Shown: in pieces, positions 12,600 through 23,392 of the stretch
Layout: each line of letters begins with the position of its first letter
Numbering within the stretch: the first letter of the stretch is position 1
Notes under the pieces: generated by a model
Told to the model about the DNA's origin: nothing
Databases searched by the model: none
The model's input: only the letters and a program-made list of their open reading frames with translations
Made by a program: the position numbers and the translations under genes
Assembly (NCBI GenBank): GCA_030295235.1
Contig: AP026141.1
Coordinates: 124,001-188,000 of the forward strand
Direction of reading: 5' to 3'
Length of the DNA stretch: 64,000 nt
DNA from: Fistulifera solaris
Taxonomy: Eukaryota > Bacillariophyta > Bacillariophyceae > Naviculales > Stauroneidaceae

Positions 12600-13020
12600 C
12601 ACGGTGTGGACAACTGCACAGATTTTCTGTGGTCTTTTATTTCCATCTGTCCAGATTTTCTGGGAGCGTGAAAACACAACTCGCCCAGATTTTTTGGACA
12701 AGTGAAAACAACAGTCGCCAAGATTTTCTGGACAAGTTAAAACCCAAACCCCCAGATTTTCTGTAAAGTAAAAACACAACTCGCCCAGATTTTCTGGACA
12801 AGTGAAAAACCCACACGCCCAAATATTTAAAAGCCCACCAGCCCAACACTCTCCCAGATTGTCTGGAGAAGTGAGAACACACACCCACAAATTTTTTTGT
12901 GGAGGCGAAATAATCACGCGCAAAGATTTTCCGCTGACGTGAAAACACACTCGCACATAATTCTGTGCACGTGAAAACATCACAAACACAGATTAACTGG
13001 ACAAATGAAACATTGTTTTG
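12600..13020 (+). repeat. palindrome array A (CCAGATTTTCTGG type)
   Basis: About ten degenerate units of roughly 34-60 nt. The core is CCAGATTTTCTGG, followed by ACAAGTGAAAACACAACTCG. Each core is an imperfect inverted repeat, and the spacer is more variable than the core. No conserved reading frame spans the array; open frames here only read through the repeat. Confidence 0.75.
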
Positions 13021-13119
13021 GGTCGTAGCGAAATGCTGGACAAAGTGTTATTGGTCATGCTGCAATTCTTTGGAAGCTCAAGAAATTCTACAGAAGACAT
13101 AATTTCTGTATGATTGAAA

Positions 13120-13455
13120 TACAACTTGTCCAGAATTTCCGGACTAGCTCAGATTTTCTGTAAGAATCAAATATTACTGGTCCAGAATTTCTGGAGCAGC
13201 CCAGATTTTCCGTATGAATGAAATACAACTGGTCCAGAATTTCTGGACCAGCCCAGATTTTCTGTGTGAATCAAATATTACTGGTCCAGAATTCCTGGAC
13301 CTGCCCAGATTTTCCGTATTCCGTATTAATGAAATACAACTGGTCCAGAATTTCTGGACCAGCCCAGATTTTACAACTGGTCCAGAATTTCTGGACCAGC
13401 CCAGAATGAAATACAACTGGTCCAGAATTTCTGGATTTGCTCAGATTTTCTGCAA
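13120..13455 (+). repeat. palindrome array B (GGTCCAGAATTTCTGGACC type)
   Basis: Seven units of about 40-57 nt start near 13130, 13178, 13228, 13280, 13337, 13375 and 13416. The core GGTCCAGAATTTCTGGACC is a near-perfect palindrome. Most units add a second half-site CCCAGATTTTC and then ATGAATGAAATACAA. Units here are far more alike than in array A, which suggests more recent amplification. Confidence 0.8.
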
Positions 13456-13837
13456 TGTTGCCATTTATTATAGGCCGTCTTTGAGTGAAAACTCCACACC
13501 CCGGATTTTTAGGGCAACTCTATGCGATCATGATGTTATTTTCAATTCATTACCTGCCCTACGTTATTTGTTACACAATACAATAATAAACGTCAGCTAT
13601 CATCGCGGCAAACGACAGCGGAAAGTCTGTTATCTTGTAAACGCGATACAGAGAGCACGGTTGCCTTTGGCACTGGGACTGAGCTTCCTACTTTGTCTCT
13701 CCTCAAGACGTAGACTGGTGACTTTCAAACTATTTCGTGCCTTTTTCTACACAATCCAAACAATGTCGACGCCGCGCCGAAGGTAGACACAGCAACATCG
13801 TAACTCTTTCCCTCCATAGACGACCGGGTCATAAAAA

Positions 13838-14610
13838 TCAAGGCACCGAATTCGAACGCGCTCTGTTAACGCACTCGACAGATCCTCTGGTTTTTACTAC
13901 TGTCATGATAACATCCACTTTCTCATTGATCGACAAGAAATGAGCACGAAAGCAAACAAGGACTTGCGGTTCGACACTGAAAATCTTTACCGCGCACTCA
14001 AAGCGGCAGGGTCGGGGCGGACACACGCACTTCTCAGCTCCGTTGGCGAAGGATAGATAAGACCATTCACTCAGTGATCCGCGACGTGCATTCGTGCGTC
14101 ATCGACGACATTGCCAAAATCTGTCACACGATCGTTGGAACAAAAACTCTTGTTGATTTGCAAGGCCAATTTACCGTGTCTTTCATGCCGTCGCGATTGA
14201 AAGCGACAAGGTGAAAACTCTCCCAGGCCACTTATTGGCAAAGACGATTCGGACCTCCCGATCGAGGCACTTGAGAGTTGGATATTTGATTGCGAAACTG
14301 CAAGCAAGCAATCCAGGATAGAATAGGCCATCGGGCGTCGATCCGACCACAATATTCGTCTCAGTATCAAACAATTCCGATGGTTTCTGTCGCATCTGCT
14401 GCTCCGTTGCCTCCTTGCATGCAACTGGAACCTCCCCTTCGTTCCACCGCAGCAGTTTTTAATCAAGGACGATATGTTTCGCCTAGCTCGGTTTTCATGA
14501 AGAAGCATTTCAAGTTATCACATTTTCCTTTCAGCCCTATAGCTTGGGGCCTCACTCACACTATGATCACCGCAAAAGAATTGTTCCATCAACCTCTGAA
14601 ACGAACGAGA
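13838..14610 (-). pseudogene. decayed partial copy of the adjacent multi-module extracellular protein
   Basis: On the minus strand, fragments appear in the same order as in the gene at 14884-18390 but in shifting frames. A piece at 14580-14603 matches gene bases near 16538-16560. VVGSTPDGLFYPG at about 14290-14350 matches gene VVGSTSAGLFYPG. FGNVVDDARMHV at about 14085-14130 matches LGNVTEDGLMHV. MTVVKTRGSVECVNRARS at about 13850-13920 matches VTVVKGACGSVECIEGARS. Frame changes, missing cysteines and internal deletions show that it is not functional. It lies directly downstream of its parent, so it is best read as a tandem duplicate that decayed. Confidence 0.75.
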
Positions 14611-14883
14611 TGGCATGATGCGTGATTTGAAGAGAAACCCGCCCAACAGGCTTTCTGAATTCCACCAGAAGCAGAATAGAGTGTTTATTCTTATTAACGC
14701 ACGACTTTTGATGCACTTAATCAAGGATATGATCTATGAATTTGCATTGACAGATGAAATACTATTGTCTAGGTGAAGCAATTTAACTCTTTAGAGTGTC
14801 TATGGCGTTTTTTGTTTCGTGTATTGCAATTTGTATCTCATTCATTACGCTGCGATCACCTGCCTTTGATGGCACTTCGTTGA

Positions 14884-17800
14884 TTAGAAATAGAATGCTA
14901 AAATCATCGCAAAACCGGCCAAGAGAGAAATTCCTCGAATTGCGCCAACACCCGAGTTTGCCTGAAGCGCACGAACTCTTCGTCCTGGGCTTGGCGTGGG
15001 GACCGAGGTCGATGATGCATCACCCTCTAGTGGGTACACCGGATAACCGTAACCAAACATTTTCGTGCCGTCTTCGTACACCATCAGCACAAATTCGTCA
15101 TCGGATTCCGAGCAGCATGTAGACACAACAATATCATACGTTTCTCCCGCTACAGACGGCCAGGTGAGTGACCTGGGGGAGTAAGATTCAGAACGTGCTC
15201 CTTCAATGCATTCGACGGATCCGCAAGCTCCTTTGACGACTGTTACAGAAACGTCCACCAATTGATTCATTGTCGACTGTGAAATGAAAGTGGAAGCAAC
15301 TAAGGATTTGCCGTTTCCGACGACGCTGAACACCTTCGACCGTGCCCCAGAAACGACGTAGTGTCCTTCGTACTCACAGATGGTTTCGTTACCGTCGGTT
15401 CCGTTACCAGATGATAAATATGACCAACCGTTTAAGGATCCGACGTGCATCAGTCCGTCCTCTGTGACATTGCCGAGAGCTTTCACGTCATTGCACGGAT
15501 CGCCAGAATTTGAACTCTTGCTGAATCGCACAGCAAAGTCGCCGACAGCATTCATGTCACAGCAACCGTGAACGACTAGGTAGAGATTCTGCCCTTCCTT
15601 TCCTTCCCAAGTTACTTGTCGGTAGTCATGTCTTCCATAACATTCGATGCCGCCCGAACCATCGGCTTGGAAAGGGACAACTGAGCCTCGAATCCAAACC
15701 CGGACACGCGAGCAGTAAAGAAGCCTGCTCCTGTGTCAAGTTTGTACACGGTAGCTGGAGAATCGACTGGAGCGTTACAAATGGGCGATCCAGGATAGAA
15801 GAGTCCAGCTGAAGTCGATCCTACCACAAGTTTCGTCTCATTTCCAACGGATTCGATCATTTCTGTTGCGTCTGCTGTTACGTTTCCAGCAACAACTTTC
15901 TTGGCGTGCAGGTTGAACGTCCCTCCACTTCCCCCCGGCACTGCAACAGTCTCCGATTAGAATGGTGTACGTCTCGCCTAATTCGGTTCCCACCAAGAAG
16001 CTGCCTGTATAGGCGTTCGTGGGCAAGCATTCCAAATTATCGCAACCGCCCATTACCACGGTCGCTTGGGGGCTAAAATTGTAAGCTTCACTCACGCTAA
16101 ACATGTATGCACTTCCATCACCAGTTAGAGTGAACGTTGCGGCACGGGTTACCACAGAGGAATATCCATATTCTTGATTACATGAGGTGGGAAGTGAATA
16201 CAAAGGAGCAGAGACCGTACTGCCCTCAAACATCGCGCCCTCGTCTGGAATTGTTCCCAAATCAACTGCGCTTTCATTTTCGCATATCTGCGCCGTATCC
16301 AAAGGCTTCACGTCAACTTGGAAGTTTCCGGTTGAGTACCAGTCATAACTATTGCCAATCAGAACGTGATAGGTGACTCCAGATTTGGCATTCCAGACGG
16401 AAGCGGGAACCATGGGTTCGATCTCATAGCTGCTTGCGCCAGTAAGGCAATCGATGGTATCGCAATCTGTTAAAACTGTCACCTGAGGGTAGAAATTCGA
16501 TTGATCGGCCTTGACCGTGGCCATCATTGGTCCGTCAACCTCTGAAACGAACGAAAAGACACGAGCACGCGAAAAGGCCGAATAAAAGTTGCAGAAGTTC
16601 AACTCCCTGTAAAAGGCAGCTGCTACCATTGTACCGTTGACCGTTCGACCTGCACTACCTACTGTTCCTAGATCAGTTGCATCGGCGCACGGAGTCTTGC
16701 TGGACACAGGGGATAATTTCAAGTTGAAAGACTCCCGATTTTCTGGGTAATCATTGTAGACTGCCAGGTAGTACGTCTCACCGGCCACCGTATCGATTGC
16801 GAGATAGCTATTGTAGTTGTCACCCTGAAGGCATTGTGGCGTCTCGTCGCATGAACCAACATTAAAAAGGGCCAACCTGACTTGTCCGATGTACACATTT
16901 GGGTTTGCATGAACAGCGTAGGCAACATAGGTATTTCCGTCACCTGTAATCTTGTAGATCATCGCCGGGCTATTGATAGGACCTGTCACCGCAACAGAGG
17001 ACGACGAGATCGATGAAGTCTGTTGATCTGGCGCCGACACGGTATAGGTTTCTTCGTAGTAAACCTCCGAGTGGCAAGCAAATAGATCCTTGTACACTTT
17101 CCCTTTCGAAAGGTCGATGGCCGTCGAAAACTCGCCGGAAGAGAGATCCGCCTCTGCAGAGTCTTCGCAAAAATCGCCATACCCGGTAGTATTCACCGTC
17201 AAGCGAAAGTCCGAAACATCGGCAGAGCAGCACGAGTAGACAGAAATGAGATAGGTACTACCGGCTTCCTCGTTGTGGAAGGTAAGCACGTTATTGCTGC
17301 TTCGAGGCATGGATAGATAGTCTCCTCCCGGGACTTCCGTCGGGACTTGGGTAGGATCGGTGACTAAGCCAGCGTCGCCATATACTACCTCCCCGGCTGC
17401 ATTCACGGAATCTTCCGCGTACATTGGGGGATAGCCATATCCGTTGTTCATCGGAGCGGTGCAGGTGTAATTGCTCGCGCAACTTCCTTGATACACCGTG
17501 ACATAGGAATCCCCACCTTCCACAATTACTGAAACAGAAACATCCGGCTCACCAACAGTAACCTTGTACAGTACTGAAGCCGATTGTGACTGGTAGTCAC
17601 ACTGCGGAAGATCCGTGACAAAAACGCTGTTCTCGGGTCCGCCCAGTTTCTGCAAGGAGCCTGTGGTGGAGTTGACCGTCCCGAGATCAATGGGAAGGAC
17701 CGCGCTGTCACCGCCGCAAATGGGATTCGTTTCCACTGTTTCCAGCTGGAGAATAAAGTCGCTAGCCGACAAGCTCATGAACGAATACACAACAATGGTG

Positions 17801-18390
17801 TACAACTGCCCCGCCTTTGCGTGCCAACGGGCGCCCTGATAGTACTGACCGGCAACGCAATTGCTGGACATTGCGGGGTCGATGACCACGCTCTTGCTAT
17901 TCCCATTGCCGTTGTTATTGTTGTTATTATTGTTCCCACTGCCGTTGCCATTGTTTCCACTGTTACCGTTGCCGTTGTTACCCGAACCATCGGTAGCGCC
18001 AGCAGCGGCACCTGTTTCACCGGGGCACCCTTCAAACACAGCCATTTCACTGGCGGATCCGAACGGACCGGAAAGCAAGAAGACATCCAACATCGCCCCT
18101 GTGCCTTCAATCTGGTACACGCTGGCTGGGACGGGGGTTTGCTGATAGAACGAGCAATCCGAGAAGGAGAACATCTTGGAATGAGTTCCGGTAGCAATCT
18201 TGGGATTGCCGTCCGTGGGGACCGTAAGCGCAGTTGTATCTTCACAGAGAGAACCCACTTCGGTGAGAGGGATTCCCACAGGGGCATCAAGAGGCGGCTC
18301 CGTCGAAATCACTTCTTCGGCAGCAGCCGAAGAAAGGACACCACAGAGGATGATCATCGACGCCTTGAGCGAGCGTACGTTGAGAATCAT
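14884..18390 (-). CDS. secreted multi-module (PPC-like beta-sandwich) surface protein
   Basis: ATG 18390-18388 starts a signal peptide (MILNVRSLKASMIILCGVLS). About seven modules of 110-150 residues follow. Each begins with C-E/A-D-A and LGT, has a mid-module Cys, then a C-x-x-x-x-C-L strand, and ends with G-E-T-Y-x-I-x-I-G-x-C-C. This layout resembles bacterial pre-peptidase C-terminal domains; ligand binding or adhesion is inferred. Module 1 contains a Gly/Asn-rich insert. The tail (residues after PTPSPGRRVRALQA) ends in a short hydrophobic stretch with no cytoplasmic part, as in a GPI-anchor signal. Frame breaks: C6 at 15931-15936 (one extra) and near 15671-15676 (one missing). Bridging gives complete modules 5 to 7. 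Confidence 0.7.
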
Positions 18391-20201
18391 GATCTCTGTT
18401 GCAAACTTAGAGGTAAGGTTACTGTGAACAAAGAACGATTTGTTGGGTGAGAGTCTTGCTTCGACGATGATTATTCTCGCTCGTCTCTCAACGTTCTGCA
18501 ACGTCGTTCTCTCTTTCTTTGCGTACCTTTAAGAAACTGTCGAACAAGCGAGCCGTATATTTATGATTATTTGTTTGGTGAAGAAACAGCAACGCAAAGA
18601 TTTGTGAGATTGTGTGAAAAAGGATAAGAACTTGATCAACAGCGCGTGCTTCTTGTGTTTTGTTGCTTTCGAAGGCTTCACATTTTTTTCACGAGGGCAC
18701 GACACGAGTTAAACTCGTTAAGATTTGCAAGTAACGGTCTCTCACTCAATTGTCCTAAGTGTAAAATATCAAATATCACAATGTCTCATTCAGTTGGGTC
18801 ATTTTTTGTGTAGAATTTTAAGGAAATCAGTAAGTACTAGATCCAAACGTGCTTCGAAAATGACTTGATTTGGTATCGATTTCACTTCCGAGTGTCGGCT
18901 TCCGCATCGCTCATAATTTCGGTGCCACGATTGATTTGAAAGTTAGAAAATCTTCAGCTACGAAAAAGACCTAACGGGGTATTTGATTTTAAACAATTTT
19001 GAATGCACCTTTCAAAACACAAGCACAGATGAGTGCTTTCTTAACCGCAATCGTAATGCTTTTGGTTGACGCCGTGGCTTATACGATACCCGCACCTACG
19101 TCATACCCTTGCCCCCACGCCAACAATAAGCTGAATTTCTACAGAATTTCTGTAAGTTCCAGCTGTAACTCAAATTCCTGACGACGGCGCGCGACGGGCA
19201 TCGGCTTGAGTCGTGACGGCTGATCGAAAGCGAATAAAAGAGCTCTCTAGATCGATTCCACTGGCGGGACTTTTCGATGGGCGTAAAAAATCAAGGCTAA
19301 CGGCATACTTTAAATCTCAGATCAGAGAATTAGAAGTAATGTTGACGATTCGAACTTTTCGACTTGTATCGAGGAATTTCAGCCCCTCTGGCTTTGACAC
19401 CTTGTCAATCGCAGCTTCATTAGGTCTACCTTTCCTTCTTGCGTTGTCCTTTCTTGTTCAATCTTGACTCCTCGCAGAATATTCCTCTAATTTAGAATTA
19501 GCGCATTCTCTGCTTTCAATTTAAAATGGAATATCAATCGTACAACCTTGATAGTTTTCACCTTTCATAGTCCATGGCTCAGCTCGCCTGAGAGTTCGTG
19601 ACAGGGCGGTCATTCGTGCGGTGTGCGGTGTGCGCCATGCGCCATGCTCCATACCTGGTACCAGTACCGGTACTTCTTTTCTGTTCTCTTGTTTTGTTTT
19701 ACGTGTCAAAGTGACGTATGCTACTGGGATGTCAACGTTTTCCACGTGTTCTTCCGTGGATTCGCAGGTTGGGGTTGGGGATAGGGGATAGGGTTTCTCT
19801 GTTTCTCTTGTTCAATATTATTTCGTCGTAGTCACGGAGTCACGGTATTTCTTTCCTGGAAGGACGTTAAAATTCTGCCTGTCAGTACAAGTTTCTACGT
19901 AGATCCTACGGCGAGGCAGAATTTTAACGTCGTTTCCTGAAGTTTCCAGTTTTCAAAGGTGCGACCGTAAGTTCGGAAGTTCTTTGTCGCAGACAGCGTA
20001 ATTGAGAAAAGTGTATTTGTAGTGACTATAGATTACATTGTACGAGGTACGAGGTCCAGCTTCCAAACAAGAATAGGATGTACTGTAGGGAGCGGGGCTA
20101 CTCCTACATTTTTTCCTCTTTGAGAAGTTCCTCATGTGGCTTGCAAAACGCTTTTGAGAGGTCCGAGACCTCTTATTTTCAAAATAAAAAGCTCTTTGCG
20201 A
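18391..20201. other. intergenic, no gene supported
   Basis: The 1.8 kb between two divergent genes holds a long hairpin (listed separately). Around 19590-19690 there is a run of short repeats (GCGGTGT twice, GCGCCAT twice, then TGGTACCAGTACCGGTAC). Small frames at 18999-19181 (signal-peptide-like) and 19213-19467 have no recognised relatives and no splice partner. Confidence 0.35.
19863..19931. repeat. 18-bp perfect inverted repeat with 33-nt loop
   Basis: The left arm GACGTTAAAATTCTGCCT (19863-19880) is exactly complementary to the right arm AGGCAGAATTTTAACGTC (19914-19931). The loop includes a smaller CTACGTAG palindrome. No open frame spans it. It could be a hairpin transcript, a miniature transposon remnant or a protein-binding cruciform; the sequence does not decide. 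Confidence 0.7.
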
Positions 20202-21481
20202 ATGCATGCCATTGACACAAAGTTTACAAAAGTTATGTTGCTAAGCAAGGAAATGGCCAATAGCCCGGAAACAACTGGTTTAATTAACCAAACAGTAGAA
20301 GGGAAGGATAGGATTATGTCGCAACCTTGCGTTACCGAGAGGGAAAACCATGAAAATGGCCCTCAAAGTCACGCGGACCTCGTCTCTCACGCATCGTCCA
20401 CTGTCAACGCTGTGGGGGCCCAGAAGACAGCCAACGACGAACCAGCTGCGAAGCGACAGCGCTTGGATGTAGAAACGGGTACCGAACCGGCACCTGCTCA
20501 AGCTGTCGAGACGAGTACAAGTCAAGAGCAACAACGAGGTAAGTTCCGATGGAAAACTATTTTTGCTTATTCATGCCAAGTAACACTAACAATCTACCAT
20601 CTCCCGATCTTTGCAACACACCTACAAAGATGATCATTCCCTTGAGACGCAACAGGCTCTTCTTCGTCAACTATTGGGAAATGGAAATCAAGCCCCATCC
20701 GCTCAAGACCTCGCGAGTGCCGAGATGGCTGCCAATCTTCGCACTATCATGATTCAGCAGCAACTTCTGCTCAGCGGCGGTTACTTTCCGCCTCAATTTG
20801 GAGCGGCGCCTCCATTTCCTCCCCATTGGAACGTTAGATGCTCTGTCTCGATTGGCGTCCTTGTCGGGTTTTGGGTATCCACCGGCTACGATGGTCGATC
20901 CTCTCACTCGATTGCAACTCTTGCAGCAAATGACTTCACAAGTTACCGAGAGTAGCAGAGCAAGTGCAGCCGCAGGAGGTGTTCTTGGTAGTTTGGCAGC
21001 GCCCAGTGTACCCTCTTTGACGCCTCAGTTAACAGGGCGTCCGGCGGTGCCTCTCGCCATTGAAGCGGATCAACGAACTTTGTCCGAGTTTCAGCGTTTG
21101 GTTCGAAAGCATATTGAGCTTTTTGAAGCCAAACAGGAAGACGTCGAATCGAATGCTCAAGGAAGAAACCGCCCAATTGTACTAGGACAGGTAGGCATTC
21201 GGTGCTGCCATTGCGCGCACCTGCCTCCAAAGTTACGCTGTCGAGGATCTACCTATTACCCTACAACTCTTCAAGGACTCTACCAAGCCGCTCAGAACAT
21301 GGCTACCGGTCACCTTTGCAAGCGATGTAACCACATACCATCGGATCTCCGCGAAGAACTCGTTCGACTAAAAGAATGCAAGTCTTCCGCTGGAGGAGGA
21401 AAAACCTATTGGGGTGACGGAGTTCGTTCGTTGGGTGTATTTGAGGCTCCTACTGGGCTTCGTTTTCTTCCTTTACCCTAA
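20202..21481 (+). CDS. CxxC-motif protein of a diatom-type family
   Basis: Exons are 20202-20538 and 20630-21481, with a 91-nt intron. The N-terminal half is disordered, with a basic AAKRQRL patch that could be a nuclear signal. The C-terminal domain has FQRLVRKHIELFEA, GRNRPIVLGQVGIRCCHCAH, STYYPTTLQGLYQAAQNMAT, HLCKRCNHIP and GGGKTYWGDGV. The two C-x2-C pairs probably bind zinc. I recall this domain as recurring in diatom proteins of unknown function, so a regulatory role is speculation. A frame break at C4 20821-20824 (one extra) separates PPFPP from GTLDALSRLASL. ATGs at 20202, 20235 and 20253 are all possible starts. Confidence 0.7.
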
Positions 21482-21911
21482 ATGCGCATTGACTCAGGCG
21501 TGTTTGATTGCAATAATTCAACGCATGAAAGAGTGAATGAGAGATTCACTTTGTAATCATTGTCGTGGGTCATGCGCGGCGGGCCAAACAATAAGTGCGG
21601 AGAAGAATTAATTACGGCAATCGCATTCAGCAACATTTTTCCGTGAGGGACGTAGCGCCTTGCTGACGTCATTTCCGCCTAAAAATTATTCATCATCTTC
21701 ACAGGATCGATTATTGATAACACGCGCAGGCAATATCAAAGTGCAGATTAGTAAATCAGTTATTTTCATACCCGGTACAATGCATTTCATCCCAAATCCA
21801 CTGAAACTACGATAAACCACAGCAAAAGAATGCTAGGTCCATAGTCTAGAGATATACAAACAATATAAACCCAACGTATCGCTTCACCCAGCTTACAACT
21901 TGATTAACTAT

Positions 21912-23072
21912 CTAACCCTCGTAAGTGCAAGCCGATTCCAGAGTGGTACCCGACACTTGAATGATTTGACGGGCCGCCCAGTGGCCAGCCTTGACACAAG
22001 CTTCCATGTCCTTGCCTTGCACTAACTGAGCCAAGAATCCACCAACAAAAGCATCACCCGCTCCGTTGGTATCGACCAACTGTTCCTTGGGCAAGGCCTC
22101 GACCGCATATTCCGTAACGACACCGTTGTGTGCGACCAAAGTCGATTGACTGCCTTGCGTGAAGATGACGGTGCGAGGACGGCCGTTGTCTTTCTTGGGC
22201 AAGGCCGCGACCGCCAAAGCCACTTGTTTCAAGTCCTCCCCGAGTCCGTTCTTCTTGCCGTAGGCCGCTGCTTCACTTTCGTTTCCAAACAAGAAATCGG
22301 CATATTCCATGGCCGTGGCCAACTGATCTCCAAAGAAATCCACAATGAACGGCGCCGACAAATTCAAGCAAAAGACTTTTTTCTCCGCCACGGCATGTTC
22401 GGCGACTTGCACCAACGATTCGACCGAAACGGTCAAAAAGAATCCGGCGCAGTAATAATATTGTGCCGCTTGCACAATGGCTTTGGCGGGTTCCGTCTCC
22501 AAATGCGTCGGTTTGAAATTGTTGGCGGCCGCCAAGTTGGCCACCAACGCCCGTTCACCGCCCAAAATCAAGGCGGCACACGTTCCGGTCGGCGTCGTCG
22601 CATCTTTCATGTAATGCACCGTGACACCATCTTTGGAAGCACAGGCTTCCAACTGTTCTCCGTACGCGTCATTCCCCACACAGCCCAGAAAGGCGACACG
22701 GTTCGGTTGTTGCGCCGCTTTCAACATCCACTGCGCGACCCGCATTGAATTTTGTGTCGCGCCTCCGGCAATGTATTGCACCTCATAGTTTTGCACCAAT
22801 TCTTGATAGAGGGGTTGATGGGGCTCTTCCGCCAAAATGGCTGTATCGAGTTTGACTTGGTATTTGTCGAGCAAATCTTGACCGACATTGGCGCTGATGT
22901 CGAGTAGTGGGTTTCCCATGCCCATTAAAATGATATCTGTTGATTATAGCAAAAGTTATTTGAAACGAGGAGGCGTTTGGGTGCAAAATGATCGTCGAGT
23001 GAGGCAAATTATTCAATACTTTTCGGCCAAACGAGAGTTGCGAGGACAAGGCTTACCCGAATATTGCGACAT
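21912..23072 (-). CDS. ADK: adenosine kinase
   Basis: The protein phosphorylates adenosine to AMP with ATP and belongs to the PfkB/ribokinase family. Visible are MGMGNPLLDI near the N terminus, GGATQNSMRVAQW, NLSAPFIVDFF, and the PfkB signature DTNGAGDAFVGGF, whose Asp is the catalytic base. A small first exon (23057-23072, MSQYS) joins through a 120-nt intron (22937-23056) to exon 21912-22936. This gives MSQYSDIILMGMGNPLLD, matching the usual N terminus better than the internal ATG at 22925. Total length is about 346 residues, normal for the family. It should act in purine salvage and keep adenosine low for methylation reactions. The frame is intact. Confidence 0.93.
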
Positions 23073-23392
23073 GATAACAGTAAGGTAAAGTATTCAGAAG
23101 AGGAATGAGTGAATCTGAGTAGATTTAATATCAAGTAAGAAAGAGGAAAGTGAAAACGACTTCGAAAATGACGATAGATGCGAAAAAAGGTGAAGAAAAC
23201 GCATTGGCGCGACGATGGTGCGTGGTGGCCAATGGCCAATGGATCGCGGATTCTACACAAAAAGCCTATAGTCACGTTCATACATACGGGTTTCTTTAAC
23301 TTTTCCAACCCAACGAGCATTTGGCGACCTAGCCTAGCATTCTTGGCAACATAAAACAATAGTCATCTTATAGCCATCATCACCAGTTCATT

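Noticed and set aside
12990-13455. GAATTTC cores read as heat-shock elements
   Set aside because: The GAA and TTC triplets are separated by one base, not two, and the arrays are not near heat-shock genes.
13214-13786. Open frames up to 190 aa through the palindrome array
   Set aside because: They only translate the repeat units (VQNFWTSPDF repeated) and have no start context or homologue.
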